This document shows positions 10,270 to 19,241 of a DNA stretch of 64,000 nt, one piece after another. Position 1 is the stretch's first letter; every line of letters starts with the position of its first letter. The stretch is from an uncultured Bacilli bacterium (GTDB lineage Bacteria; Bacillota_I; Bacilli_A; RF39; UBA660): contig CANQCR010000001.1 in the NCBI GenBank assembly GCA_947589735.1, positions 109,929 to 173,928 of the forward strand, given 5' to 3'. Below the pieces are notes generated by a model. It did not search any database. It saw only the letters and a program-made list of their open reading frames with translations, and had not been told where the DNA came from. Position numbers and translations under genes: made by a program.

Positions 10270-12672
10270 TTATTTTTTCTTATCGTCGGTTGTTTTATGC
10301 GTTTTATTTTCTAGATTAACAACTAACTCACCATCAACTTCGTCGCCACTTTTAATACTCTGACTAACAACATATCCATAACCATTAATAGTAAGTGGAA
10401 TATGAGCCATATCGGCATACTTGATAACTTCACTTCGTGCCCAATTTTTCATATTTGGCATCAGATTATTTTCACCATTAGTTAATAGGAAAACTTTATC
10501 GCCCGTTAAAACCGTCGCCTTCGCTTTTGGGTATTGGTCAATTACTTTATCACCATCACCGATTAAAATAACCTTTAAGCCATCTTTTTCTAGTTCGTTT
10601 TTAACACTTATCGTATTAGAACTTGTATAAGACGCTAAAGAATATTTTTGGATGTTAACATCTTCTTCCGTATCAGTAAACATATTACGATATTTAGCAA
10701 CATTTTTTAAAACATCAACGACATATGGATAAGTTACATAAGACAAGTATGTCCTTGGTTTTTTAATCGCTGTATATATGATAATTTCGGGGTCTTCAAA
10801 CGGAAACATTCCCGCAAAAGATACAATATAATTACTATTACCGGTTAAGTATTTACCATTTTCAGCAATCTGAGCAGTACCTGTTTTACCGATGACATGG
10901 AAGTTTTTAATATTGTAATAACGACCAGTGGCGTGTTTAAAATTGACATTATCATACATCAATTGTTTAACAGTTGCAACTGCTTCACTACTTGCAACCC
11001 GGTCCGTTACTTCGGTTTTGGTTTCAGTGACCTCACCCGTATTACGATCAACAACCTTTTTAATGATGTGTGGTTTTACAATATGGCCATCATTTGCAAT
11101 AATGCTTAAGGCTTGAAGTTGTTGAATAGCCGTTGTTGTTAGGCCCTGACCAAAACTAACACTTAACCAATCGACATCGACATTTTCATTAAATTTAACC
11201 GTACCGGCTAATTCTTGACTAAGTTCAATACCGGTTTTGGCACCAAAGCCATAAGATTTAAGACAAGCTTTTAATTTTGATGGCGTTAAATAATCCTGAG
11301 CAACATGAATGGCTCCAACGTTACTAGAATAAGTAAAACCTAGATTATAAGAAATATTACCCCAACCATTTTTATTCCAGTCATTAACTTTCGTATCACC
11401 TATTTTAATAGAACCCGATCTATACTTTTTCTCACCATCATAATTGCCAGTATCAGCCGCACATAAATAAGTATAAATCTTCATAACACTACCAGGTTCA
11501 TATCCATAGGAAACAAGGGGATTTTGGTAACTCATATCGCTAGATAAACTATTAGGATCAAAACTAGGACTAGTAGCGCTACCTAAAATCTCCCCGGTTT
11601 TGGCATCCATAACCGCCATGATCATCCATTCTGAACCCCAGTCTTTAACTTCTTCTTTAACAGCTGTTTCAAGGAAACGTTGAATATTTGAATCAATCGT
11701 TAGATAAACATCCTTACCATCAATGGGTTCCACTCTTTCTTCTGGCGTATCGGGAATGCGGTAACCAGATGGATCTCTTTGATAAGTTAAACTACCATTC
11801 GTACCACGCAATTCGGAATTGAACTTACTTTCAATTCCCAACTCCCCTTCGGTTACTATATCAGTTCTAGTTGATACATCATTTTTAACGACATTTAAAA
11901 TACCTCTAACTAAAGGCGCACCCGTTTCTGCTACCGAAAGTTGATAAAAAGTACTACCAACTTTAATAGCCTTAATTGTTGCTCCATTATCTGCAACAAT
12001 ATCTTCATTATAGATAGTTAGTTTAACATCTTTATAACGACTATAATAACTAGAATAATAATCTTTCAAATCAAAATCTTCTTTTAACTTAAGATTGATT
12101 CGTGGATATTCTCTTGCATAACCAATGATATATGAAGCAAATTGACCATTAGGATAAAAACGTTTCGTCGATTCAATAAAATCAATACCCGGTAGGTCTA
12201 AGTTTTCAATTTCAATTTTCTTTAATTCGGTTAATTTTGATCCATAAATACCAAACTCAACTTGGTATAAGTTTTGGTTTAAACGTTCTAAGATATAATC
12301 ATATGGAGCATCTAAAACTTCAGATAATTTTTGAGCCGTCATTTCTTTGTTAACAACGTGATGCGGATTATTTATATTCGTTGTTTTAGATGGGCTTAAA
12401 TAAGCGATTAAGGTATAAGATGTAACGGTCGTCGCTAAAATATTTTCTTCACTATCATAGATTGTTCCACGATTAGCAATTAAATCAGTTGAAACCGTTG
12501 TTCGACTAGCCGCGATTTGTTTTAAATCATCGCCATATACCTTTGGTGATAAACTGATATAGGCAAACTGAACTAAAAGCGCAAATAAAAAAAACAAATA
12601 AACAAGAAGTACGCGTTTTGGTACTATCCAGTTACGAGTAACCGTCATACTTTTCTTCCTTATTCGTTTCAT
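10270..12672 (-). CDS. pbpB: Division transpeptidase PBP2B/SpoVD family, two PASTA domains
   Basis: An 800-residue class B penicillin-binding protein that crosslinks septal peptidoglycan. One N-terminal helix (about 19-42), a pedestal domain starting ANRGTIYD, and a transpeptidase domain with SVMK (active Ser), SSN and KTGTAQ. Two PASTA modules lie at the C-terminus (about 690-740 and 745-795). Two PASTA modules fit PbpB better than the single-PASTA SpoVD, and only one such gene is present in the cluster. It lies in mraZ-rsmH-ftsL-pbpB order. GGTGATA lies just before the ATG. Confidence 0.92.
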   Translation of the reverse strand: MKRIRKKSMTVTRNWIVPKRVLLVYLFFLFALLVQFAYISLSPKVYGDDLKQIAASRTTVSTDLIANRGTIYDSEENILATTVTSYTLIAYLSPSKTTNINNPHHVVNKEMTAQKLSEVLDAPYDYILERLNQNLYQVEFGIYGSKLTELKKIEIENLDLPGIDFIESTKRFYPNGQFASYIIGYAREYPRINLKLKEDFDLKDYYSSYYSRYKDVKLTIYNEDIVADNGATIKAIKVGSTFYQLSVAETGAPLVRGILNVVKNDVSTRTDIVTEGELGIESKFNSELRGTNGSLTYQRDPSGYRIPDTPEERVEPIDGKDVYLTIDSNIQRFLETAVKEEVKDWGSEWMIMAVMDAKTGEILGSATSPSFDPNSLSSDMSYQNPLVSYGYEPGSVMKIYTYLCAADTGNYDGEKKYRSGSIKIGDTKVNDWNKNGWGNISYNLGFTYSSNVGAIHVAQDYLTPSKLKACLKSYGFGAKTGIELSQELAGTVKFNENVDVDWLSVSFGQGLTTTAIQQLQALSIIANDGHIVKPHIIKKVVDRNTGEVTETKTEVTDRVASSEAVATVKQLMYDNVNFKHATGRYYNIKNFHVIGKTGTAQIAENGKYLTGNSNYIVSFAGMFPFEDPEIIIYTAIKKPRTYLSYVTYPYVVDVLKNVAKYRNMFTDTEEDVNIQKYSLASYTSSNTISVKNELEKDGLKVILIGDGDKVIDQYPKAKATVLTGDKVFLLTNGENNLMPNMKNWARSEVIKYADMAHIPLTINGYGYVVSQSIKSGDEVDGELVVNLENKTHKTTDDKKK

Positions 12673-12700
12673 ACTATCACCATTTTAATTATAACATAGT

Positions 12701-12994
12701 TTATTTATTAATAACAACAATATTTTTATTGTTATAAGCTAGTCCCATATCGGCAATTGCCGCACTAACATTATTGTAAGAAGTAAGTTCATTTAACTGC
12801 ATTGTAAGTGATTCATTTTTCTTCTCTTGATTTTCAATTCGATATTCAATCTTTTCAATATTAAGTTTCGTATTACTAATCTGAGCGCCAAAGAAGATTT
12901 GGATAGCAAATAGCCCTACAACACACATAATCATAATAAACATTAGAAACTTTTCTTCGCGATTAAATTTAGCTTTTCTTTTAGGTTTCTTCAT
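12701..12994 (-). CDS. ftsL: Cell-division protein FtsL-like
   Basis: A 97-residue bitopic protein with a basic N-terminus, one membrane helix (about 16-38) and an extracellular coiled coil rich in E, K and N. Sequence similarity in FtsL is low, so the call rests on size, topology and its place between rsmH and pbpB. In the family it binds DivIC/DivIB and helps activate septal wall synthesis. It starts 1 nt after the end of rsmH. Confidence 0.8.
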   Translation of the reverse strand: MKKPKRKAKFNREEKFLMFIMIMCVVGLFAIQIFFGAQISNTKLNIEKIEYRIENQEKKNESLTMQLNELTSYNNVSAAIADMGLAYNNKNIVVINK

Positions 12995-12995
12995 C

Positions 12996-13904
12996 CTATC
13001 TAATCCTCTCTATCACTCTTAACTTCGCACTTCGCGCTCTTGGATTTTTATTTACTTCTTCCAAAGAAGGCTCTAACACCTTAACCATTTTATATTTGCT
13101 TTGATACTCTAATGGAACAACGGGTAAATCTTTTAATTCCGGATTTACTTTCGTAACCTTATTAAAGACGTCTTTGCATACTTTATCTTCAAGTGAATGA
13201 AAACTTATGACGCATATTCTTCCCCCAACTTTAAGGAGGTCTAAAGCATCCGTCAAACTTTTTTCCAAGACATTTAACTCATCATTAACTTCAATTCTAA
13301 TAGCTTGAAAAACTTTCCTGGCCGGATGCTTCTCACGACGATATTTCAAAGGAACATTATTTTTGATGACTTCGGCAAGTTCCAAAGTCGTCGTTATGGG
13401 ACGAGATGCGATGATGCCTTTGGCAATCATCGGCGCAAACTTCTCCTCTCCATATTTATAAAAAATGTTAACTAACTCTTCATATGAATAATTATTTACG
13501 ACTTCATAGGCGCTCAAAGGATTATCTTGATTCATCCGCATATCTAATTTGGCATCGCGATGAAAACTAAATCCTCTTTCATCTTCATCTAGTTGCGGAC
13601 TAGAAACACCTAAATCATATAAAATACCATCAACTTCGCTAACACCTCTATTAGCTAACTCATCTTTGAGATAGCAGAAATTACTATTAATAATTTCATA
13701 GTTAGAAGCAATTTTATCTAAACGCTTTAAACTATAATTGATAGCTTCTTTATCTTGATCAAATGCATATAAGCATCCCTCGGGAATAAGTTTTAATATT
13801 TCACTACTATGACCACCATAGCCTAAAGTACAATCGACGATAAGACTATCTTCTTTAAGATTTAAATATTTTAAACATTCCTCTAATAGAACACTGATGT
13901 GCAT
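12996..13904 (-). CDS. rsmH: 16S rRNA (cytosine(1402)-N(4))-methyltransferase RsmH
   Basis: A 302-residue SAM methyltransferase that modifies C1402 in the ribosomal P site. The start HISVLLEECLKYL, the SAM motif DCTLGYGGHS, the segment LYDLGVSSPQLD and the C-terminal NPRARSAKLRVIER are all family marks. It is the second gene of the division cluster, 8 nt after mraZ. Confidence 0.96.
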   Translation of the reverse strand: MHISVLLEECLKYLNLKEDSLIVDCTLGYGGHSSEILKLIPEGCLYAFDQDKEAINYSLKRLDKIASNYEIINSNFCYLKDELANRGVSEVDGILYDLGVSSPQLDEDERGFSFHRDAKLDMRMNQDNPLSAYEVVNNYSYEELVNIFYKYGEEKFAPMIAKGIIASRPITTTLELAEVIKNNVPLKYRREKHPARKVFQAIRIEVNDELNVLEKSLTDALDLLKVGGRICVISFHSLEDKVCKDVFNKVTKVNPELKDLPVVPLEYQSKYKMVKVLEPSLEEVNKNPRARSAKLRVIERIR

Positions 13905-13912
13905 ATATCCCC

Positions 13913-14335
13913 CTAAATCGTAAATAGTGTATCAGCGATATCTGATAATTTATTTTCGTTTTCATTGATAAAGATATCCCATTCTTCTTTACTCCATATT
14001 TCCAAACGTTCATCAACACCAATGATTAAACAATCTTTTTCTAATTTAGCATATTCTACTAATGGTGATGGAATATTAACTCTACCTTGGGCATCAATCT
14101 CGCAGTTGATTGCTCCGGATAAGAAGATACGCATGAAATAGCGTTTATCACGTGTATCCGGAATATCTTTGTATTTAGCAATAATTAATTCCCAGTTCTT
14201 TTTTGGATAGACATAAAGGCATCCTTCCAAGCCTCTTGTCATATAAAAATCACTGCCTAATTCGTCGCGGAGTTTAGAAGGAATAATGATTCTACCCTTA
14301 CTATCGATTGTATGTCGATACTCACCCATAAACAT
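13913..14335 (-). CDS. mraZ: Transcriptional regulator MraZ
   Basis: A 140-residue AbrB-fold protein with two SpoVT/AbrB-like halves, each carrying a D-x-(K/Q)-GR core (TIDSKGRIIIPSKLR and EIDAQGRVNIPSPLV). It binds repeated GTGG boxes ahead of its own operon. The ATG at 14335 is chosen because it gives the conserved start MFMGEYRH and has GGTGAT 4 nt upstream. Four such boxes lie directly upstream, so self-regulation is likely. Confidence 0.95.
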   Translation of the reverse strand: MFMGEYRHTIDSKGRIIIPSKLRDELGSDFYMTRGLEGCLYVYPKKNWELIIAKYKDIPDTRDKRYFMRIFLSGAINCEIDAQGRVNIPSPLVEYAKLEKDCLIIGVDERLEIWSKEEWDIFINENENKLSDIADTLFTI

Positions 14336-14344
14336 AGAAATCAC

Positions 14345-14380
14345 CCACTTTGCTCCACTTTATTCCACCTATCACCACTA
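14345..14380 (-). promoter_or_regulatory. Four MraZ boxes, 10-bp period
   Basis: On the minus strand four GTGG cores occur at an exact 10-bp spacing: TAGTGG, AGGTGG, AAGTGG and AAGTGG. The last runs into the GGTGAT ribosome site of mraZ. Known MraZ operators are TGGG or AAAGTG repeats at this spacing. A TTGACA lies upstream at 14438-14443, with TGGTAAAAA downstream of it as a possible extended -10; a second candidate -10, TATTAT, lies at 14385-14390. Confidence 0.8.
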
Positions 14381-14449
14381 TTGTATAATAAAAACTCCCC
14401 CTTTGTAAATAGTTTTTACCATCTTTTTAAAATTTTGTGTCAAATATGT

Positions 14450-14471
14450 AAAAAAAGAGGTCGCCCTCTTT
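14450..14471 (-). terminator. Terminator between the YjcZ pair and mraZ
   Basis: Minus-strand stem AAAGAGG/CCTCTTT with a 4-nt GCGA loop and a T run. It begins at the stop codon of the upstream peptide gene. Confidence 0.75.
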
Positions 14472-14622
14472 ATATAATATATGACCCAACAATGATTGCT
14501 AAAAGAATGTATAAAACGATAACAAGAACGAAACTAGATACACCCCCATTATAGTTACTACCCTTCTTTACGCAATTGGTTTCGGTCACTTCTCTTTTTT
14601 TGGTGCATTCGTTGCAAGACAT
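14470..14622 (-). CDS. YjcZ-family small sporulation peptide (50 aa)
   Basis: A short gene of 50 codons plus stop. The N-terminal half is polar with three cysteines (MSCNECTKKREVTETNC). The C-terminal half is a membrane segment with GVSSFVLVIVLYILLAIIVG, the pattern of the YjcZ/SscA sporulation peptides. AAGGAGG lies 6 nt before the ATG. It follows a second peptide of the same type, and the pair ends at a terminator. Confidence 0.75.
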   Translation of the reverse strand: MSCNECTKKREVTETNCVKKGSNYNGGVSSFVLVIVLYILLAIIVGSYII

Positions 14623-14633
14623 ATGCTACCTCC

Positions 14634-14720
14634 TTAAATCCAAGCTCCAAGTATAATTATTAAAAGAATAAATAATACTAAAACGATTGCTGCTGAAGAT
14701 ACTGAAGAATTACAATTCAT
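14634..14720 (-). CDS. YjcZ-family small sporulation peptide (28 aa)
   Basis: A 28-residue peptide, MNCNSSVSSAAIVLVLFILL and onward, ending IIILGAW; it is nearly all one membrane helix. The core AAIVLVLFILLIIILGA fits the YjcZ family. GGAGG lies 10 nt before the ATG; a closer in-frame ATG touches the Shine-Dalgarno and is unlikely. Stop and start of the next peptide are 11 nt apart, so the two are co-transcribed. Confidence 0.7.
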   Translation of the reverse strand: MNCNSSVSSAAIVLVLFILLIIILGAWI

Positions 14721-14753
14721 AAAAAACATTCCTCCTTTTTGTCTTTTCAAAAC

Positions 14754-14780
14754 TATTTTATGAAGTTTTGATGAATATGT
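14754..14780 (-). promoter_or_regulatory. Possible SigK-type promoter for the YjcZ pair
   Basis: Minus-strand CATAAAATA fits the SigK -10 pattern CATAnnnTA, with AC 16 nt upstream as the -35. The target genes are sporulation peptides, which agrees. Short motifs of this kind also arise by chance in A+T-rich DNA. Confidence 0.4.
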
Positions 14781-14790
14781 GATTAAATGA

Positions 14791-14819
14791 TTGAATTTTG
14801 TTTAAATATTTGTTATTAT
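14791..14819 (+). promoter_or_regulatory. SigA promoter of prsA-like gene
   Basis: TTGAAT, 17 nt, then TATTAT preceded by TG at the extended -10 position; 22 nt before the GTG start. Confidence 0.65.
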
Positions 14820-14841
14820 AACTTTAGAAAGGATTGATATA

Positions 14842-15834
14842 GTGAAAAGAGCATTATGCGCATTAGCTGTATTTACAACTTTACTTGCAACAGCTTGTGG
14901 TAATCCTAAAATCAAAAATGGTGAAGAGATTGTCGCTCAGATCAATGGTAAAAAGTATACAGCCGATGAACTATACGAAGAATTAAAAGGGCAATATGGC
15001 TATAGTACAGTAATTAACTGGATTGATAAAGAAATAGCTGATAATGAAGTAGAAACGACTGAGGAAGCTGAACAATATGCTGAAGAAGGTCTTGAGTTCT
15101 ATTCACAATATGCATCAATGTATGGAATGAGTCTTATCGATTTTGTTACATCTCAAGTTGGTATGACCGGTGTGTCTAATGAAGAAGATGTTAAAAATGC
15201 CATTATTGATCAATATAAAATGAATCAAGCTATTGAAAATGTGGTTGCTGGCAAAGTATCAAAGAAAGAGGTTCAAGACTATTATGATGAGAACTATAAA
15301 ACTGTTTATACTTATCATGAAATCTTAATTTCTAACGACGATGACGCTGATGATAAAATTGATAGTATTAAAAAAGAATTAAAGAATAAAAGTGGTGATG
15401 AGTTAGTTGAGGCTTTCAAAGAACAAGCTAAGAAAAACTCTGTTGCCACTGACGCAGCTGATGGCGGACTTGTTTCTAAAGCTACCAAAAATAACGTTCC
15501 TGATAAAGTATGGAGCGAATTAAAAGATATGGATGATAATGAATACACAACGACGCCAATTGAGACTGATAGTGGTATTTATTTCATCTTAAGAATATCT
15601 AAAGCTAAAGGTCAAGATCTTGAAAAAGTTGATGACGAAATTAGACATCTAATCGCTAATGATAAGTTAAATGCTGATGAGTTCTTACGTTATGACATCT
15701 TAACGGAATTACGTAACAAATATAAAATTGTTTTCATTGATAATGATATGAAAACTTCATATAATAATTTCTTAAATGATATTGATAACGCTAAAAAAGA
15801 AGCTAGTAATTCTAACTCAAATAGTGAAGAATAA
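14842..15834 (+). CDS. prsA: PrsA-like foldase lipoprotein
   Basis: A 330-residue extracytoplasmic peptidyl-prolyl isomerase-like chaperone. A lipoprotein signal with lipobox LATAC puts the acylated Cys near residue 19. An N-terminal SurA-like helical part is followed by a parvulin PpiC domain (about 150-255, with YHEILISND and GGLVSKAT) and an acidic, asparagine/serine-rich tail. The start is GTG with AGAAAGGA 8 nt upstream. It would help fold exported proteins at the membrane face. Monocistronic, with its own promoter and terminator. Confidence 0.9.
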   Translation: MKRALCALAVFTTLLATACGNPKIKNGEEIVAQINGKKYTADELYEELKGQYGYSTVINWIDKEIADNEVETTEEAEQYAEEGLEFYSQYASMYGMSLIDFVTSQVGMTGVSNEEDVKNAIIDQYKMNQAIENVVAGKVSKKEVQDYYDENYKTVYTYHEILISNDDDADDKIDSIKKELKNKSGDELVEAFKEQAKKNSVATDAADGGLVSKATKNNVPDKVWSELKDMDDNEYTTTPIETDSGIYFILRISKAKGQDLEKVDDEIRHLIANDKLNADEFLRYDILTELRNKYKIVFIDNDMKTSYNNFLNDIDNAKKEASNSNSNSEE

Positions 15835-15858
15835 AGAGAGTTTAAAACTCTCTTTTTT
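15833..15858. terminator. Bidirectional terminator between prsA and recX
   Basis: AAAGAGAGT and its complement form a strong stem with a short A/T loop, followed by TTTTTT on the plus strand and preceded by A residues for the minus strand. Confidence 0.8.
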
Positions 15859-16615
15859 GATTGACATAATTATTAATAGCGTTGATATCAAATCCTTTAG
15901 CATATAACTTTTGTTTAATTTTATTATATAAATCATTCCCTTGATGCTTATGTGATAACTTGGCATATAATTTATCATATTCTAAAGCTAAAGTGTCCGT
16001 ATCGGAAATATCAATATTATCTAAAATACTTAAGACTAAGTCCCGACTATATCCAAGATTAACCATATCTAAAACAATTTTTTGTTTTAATTGATAAGCT
16101 GATGTATGATGATTCCCCTTTACTTTTTTATTAATTAATTTTTCAGCATTTTCTTTAACAACGTCGTCATCAATCTTCGCTACTTCTTCTTCAATAATAT
16201 CTTCCGCTATTTCTTCACTTCGAAGAGCGCTCTTAATCTTATCTGGCCCTTCATTTCTTAAATAAATAGCATCCGATATATAAGCTCTAGCATAATTTTG
16301 GTTATTTAAAAGACCAATCTTTTGAAGATGCGCAATAATCTTTTCCTCATCTTGACGCTTTAAATCAAAGCGAGCTAGATATTCTTCCATTTCTCTAATA
16401 CTACGATTGCGTCTTAAAAGATGATTTAAAGCTTTGTTATAGGCATCATAATATGCATTATCCTTCATAATTTGATCATAAACTTCGTCATCGATGTCTT
16501 TTTTATATAATAAATTATTTTTAAGTAAGACATCATCATAAGTCGTTATAACTTCATCATCAATTGTAATTTTATATTTGCCACTTTTAGTTTTTTTGAT
16601 TTCATTTATATGCAT
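15842..16615 (-). CDS. recX: Recombination regulator RecX
   Basis: A 257-residue, all-helical protein with the tandem three-helix RecX repeats; ALNHLLRRNRSIREMEEYL and GLLNNQNYARAYISD are the family signature. RecX modulates RecA filaments. It is at the long end of the family, as in Bacillus. The N-terminal 50 residues form a small beta domain. GGTGAT lies 3 nt before the ATG. recA is not in the window. Confidence 0.9.
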   Translation of the reverse strand: MHINEIKKTKSGKYKITIDDEVITTYDDVLLKNNLLYKKDIDDEVYDQIMKDNAYYDAYNKALNHLLRRNRSIREMEEYLARFDLKRQDEEKIIAHLQKIGLLNNQNYARAYISDAIYLRNEGPDKIKSALRSEEIAEDIIEEEVAKIDDDVVKENAEKLINKKVKGNHHTSAYQLKQKIVLDMVNLGYSRDLVLSILDNIDISDTDTLALEYDKLYAKLSHKHQGNDLYNKIKQKLYAKGFDINAINNYVNQKREF

Positions 16616-16662
16616 ACTATCACCATCTTCATTATATCAAACATTAGTTTGCTTATCAAGAT

Positions 16663-16689
16663 AAAAAAAGAAGAGATTACTTCTCTTCT
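16663..16689 (-). terminator. Terminator after the sensor-GGDEF gene
   Basis: Minus-strand stem AGAAGAGA/TCTCTTCT with a 5-nt loop, followed by a T run; it overlaps the stop codon. Confidence 0.75.
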
Positions 16690-18713
16690 TCATTCATTAA
16701 CTCTTTGTTTGTCCGCATATCAAGTGTTGCTTCATTAATCGCATCATCAATTGTCTTAATCGCATCACTTATAATACTATAACCAATAGCCGCCCCAAAG
16801 CCATGACTCAAATTTTTAAACTCACGGTTTAACTTGCGGATGTAACTAACAGCTTGTTTTTCATCATATTCAACCATATAGATTAAGAACTCATTACCAT
16901 CAGTTCTAATAATTTCGGTATTCGCCATCTGCGTTTGGATTAAAATATTAGCGGCTTCCGTAATAACTTTATCCCCTTCCTCACGGCCAAAGGAATCATT
17001 GATGTAAGCAATATTGTTTAGATCTACAACAACGATAATCTGTGGATAAATCTCCGAATCATCCCATTTTTCAACATTATCATTCAAATAGGTTCGGTTC
17101 TTTAAAGAAGTTAAGCTATCGATATATTTTAATTTTTCATCCTTACTTAAAGCTTTCTTCTTATGCTTAAAGATATATTTAAAGAACTTTTTAATACGGC
17201 CAAAGCATTGAACAATAATAATTAAAGATAAAATGATAACAGCAATAAATAAAAATACATTTAAGCCCTCATATTCATAGGCATTCGCATAACCCATATC
17301 AATGACATCATTAGGATTGATATATTCTAAGTAGAAATTAAATAAATCCATAAAAGTCTTATTATCTTTATTAACAACAAATCCATAATTTAAAACGTCA
17401 TCAGCAATATATGCGATGTGGAAATTATTTAACTTCCTTGTTTTATAATATTCATAACTGCCTAATTCCATAGCGATAATTTTATTTTTACCAAGCTTAC
17501 CTTTATCAAATAAATCTTGATAATTATCATAACTTTTAACTTTTAATTTATTATCTAGTAACCATTTTTCAATCTTGCTATCCTTAATAGTTAAAATTTC
17601 TTTATCCTTTAAAGAATTAAGATTATTAATCGTTAAATGACCACTATTATGTGTTAAAAAGACAAGTGTCATCTGAATTGGTTTAACCGTTACAGAATCA
17701 TCATCATGGAAAGATGTACTATCAAAGTAAAAATCAATTTTCTTATCTTTTAAAGCTTCCTCTAGATCACTTAAACTATGATAAAAAGAAGCATACTCCA
17801 TATCGATATTAGCAAATAAAGCAAAATCTTTAATAATAAAATAATTTGTACCTGTTAAAACGCGATGTGACGTATTATCATATATACCCATATTAGTATA
17901 ACCATAGCGATATATTTTAGCATTCAAATTACTTAATTCTTTTTCTGATATATTTAAAGCTTTGACATAAGCCGATAATAAATTAGCATAATATGCTTGT
18001 GGTATTTTTTCCCGGTTAAACTTATGATACTCCTTAGTGATAATGCTTTTTAATTCCTTATCGCCTTTAAGACGAAGAGCATAATATATTTTCATATCAT
18101 ACATCTGGTATGAAAAATGATACTTATTCGTTAAAACATCGTTTAAATAAATAGATTTTAAACCGATAAAGGCATCAATGACACCTGTATTCATAGCTTC
18201 TAACATAGATGCCTTATCTTCAAACTTAACATAAGTTAAGCCATCAGTTCCAAGGCTTGCAATAATATCTTCGGCATCATCAGGTAGATAACCAATTTTT
18301 AAATTTTCTAAGTCCAAAACTGATGAATAAATCGTATTATCTTTCGTAATAACAGCATAATTATCTTCTAAGATGAGGGTATCATCATCAGTAAGTTTAT
18401 CGGTTAAAACAATCCCGTAATCACCAGTATAATCACTATCTATTGTATAGGCGATAGGATTGACTGTAAGACCGGTATTATCTTTAAAATAATCGATGAA
18501 ATCAAAGAATAATCCTTCGCCCGCTAAAGTTAAAGAAGCTATATCGCTTGGCATATATAAATCGATATTCATCTTTTTGTTTTCATTTAAATATTTTTGT
18601 TCTGATGGTGTATAGGCGTATTCATCTTTGGAATTAGAAAAATAATAAACTGACCCACCTATTAGCGATGCTAATAAAATAACACCAATAATTATTAATA
18701 TTCTTCTTTTCAT
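16677..18713 (-). CDS. Membrane sensor: two periplasmic-binding-like domains plus degenerate GGDEF
   Basis: A 678-residue protein. A signal anchor leads to two extracytoplasmic segments that look like solute-binding (SBP family 3-like) domains (about 40-240 and 260-470). A second membrane helix (about 485-505) and a basic linker follow, then a cytoplasmic GGDEF domain starting DSLTSLKNRTYL. The signature loop reads RTDGNEF in place of RxGGDEF, so diguanylate cyclase activity is doubtful. The ATG at 18713 is chosen because AGGAG lies just upstream. It sits after a small membrane protein and a CamS lipoprotein. Confidence 0.8.
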   Translation of the reverse strand: MKRRILIIIGVILLASLIGGSVYYFSNSKDEYAYTPSEQKYLNENKKMNIDLYMPSDIASLTLAGEGLFFDFIDYFKDNTGLTVNPIAYTIDSDYTGDYGIVLTDKLTDDDTLILEDNYAVITKDNTIYSSVLDLENLKIGYLPDDAEDIIASLGTDGLTYVKFEDKASMLEAMNTGVIDAFIGLKSIYLNDVLTNKYHFSYQMYDMKIYYALRLKGDKELKSIITKEYHKFNREKIPQAYYANLLSAYVKALNISEKELSNLNAKIYRYGYTNMGIYDNTSHRVLTGTNYFIIKDFALFANIDMEYASFYHSLSDLEEALKDKKIDFYFDSTSFHDDDSVTVKPIQMTLVFLTHNSGHLTINNLNSLKDKEILTIKDSKIEKWLLDNKLKVKSYDNYQDLFDKGKLGKNKIIAMELGSYEYYKTRKLNNFHIAYIADDVLNYGFVVNKDNKTFMDLFNFYLEYINPNDVIDMGYANAYEYEGLNVFLFIAVIILSLIIIVQCFGRIKKFFKYIFKHKKKALSKDEKLKYIDSLTSLKNRTYLNDNVEKWDDSEIYPQIIVVVDLNNIAYINDSFGREEGDKVITEAANILIQTQMANTEIIRTDGNEFLIYMVEYDEKQAVSYIRKLNREFKNLSHGFGAAIGYSIISDAIKTIDDAINEATLDMRTNKELMNEEEK

Positions 18714-18724
18714 ATAACTCCTAA

Positions 18725-19207
18725 CTACCAAACAAAGTCATCATTACTAACGCCATCAATTTCCTTATGATGGGTTCCAATTTGTGGATAATTTTCGCTT
18801 TCTTCATGATCAGATTTAATCATTAACTGAAGATCATAATATTTCTTTTCTTCATCGGTAAAAACGCCAAGAATCTCTTTGCCCATTTTCTTAACATCAT
18901 TAAAATTAGTACCATCAGCGACTTCAATAATAATGTCAACTAAGTTACATTTAACTTCAAAAGTTTTAAACTTATAACCTTCATAATTTTTAACAATATC
19001 TTTAATGGTATCTTCACGGTTAGATTCAATTGGATGATTAACCGTTATCTCACATCGATCCCCATAAACACTTTCCTTAGTGTTAGGTATTAAATAACTA
19101 ATAATACGATATGAAAATATAATAAACGCTATTAAAATAACAAGGATTATACCTAAGATAATACATTTCTTTTTATGTTTTTTAAAAAAACTTTTCACTT
19201 TATCCAT
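18725..19207 (-). CDS. Membrane-anchored protein of unknown function
   Basis: A 160-residue protein with a lysine-rich N-terminus, one membrane helix (about 14-38) and an extracellular, acidic domain with two cysteines (DRCEITV and VKCNLVD) that could pair. I do not recognise a family. It lies between camS and the sensor-GGDEF gene with gaps of 34 and 11 nt, so the three are likely one operon. Confidence 0.7.
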   Translation of the reverse strand: MDKVKSFFKKHKKKCIILGIILVILIAFIIFSYRIISYLIPNTKESVYGDRCEITVNHPIESNREDTIKDIVKNYEGYKFKTFEVKCNLVDIIIEVADGTNFNDVKKMGKEILGVFTDEEKKYYDLQLMIKSDHEESENYPQIGTHHKEIDGVSNDDFVW

Positions 19208-19241
19208 AAAAGCACCTCACTAACATTATACAATATTTTGG

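Noticed and set aside
14312..14554. 80-codon plus-strand frame upstream of mraZ
   Set aside because: It runs antisense to the mraZ boxes and a YjcZ peptide gene, both of which have better support.
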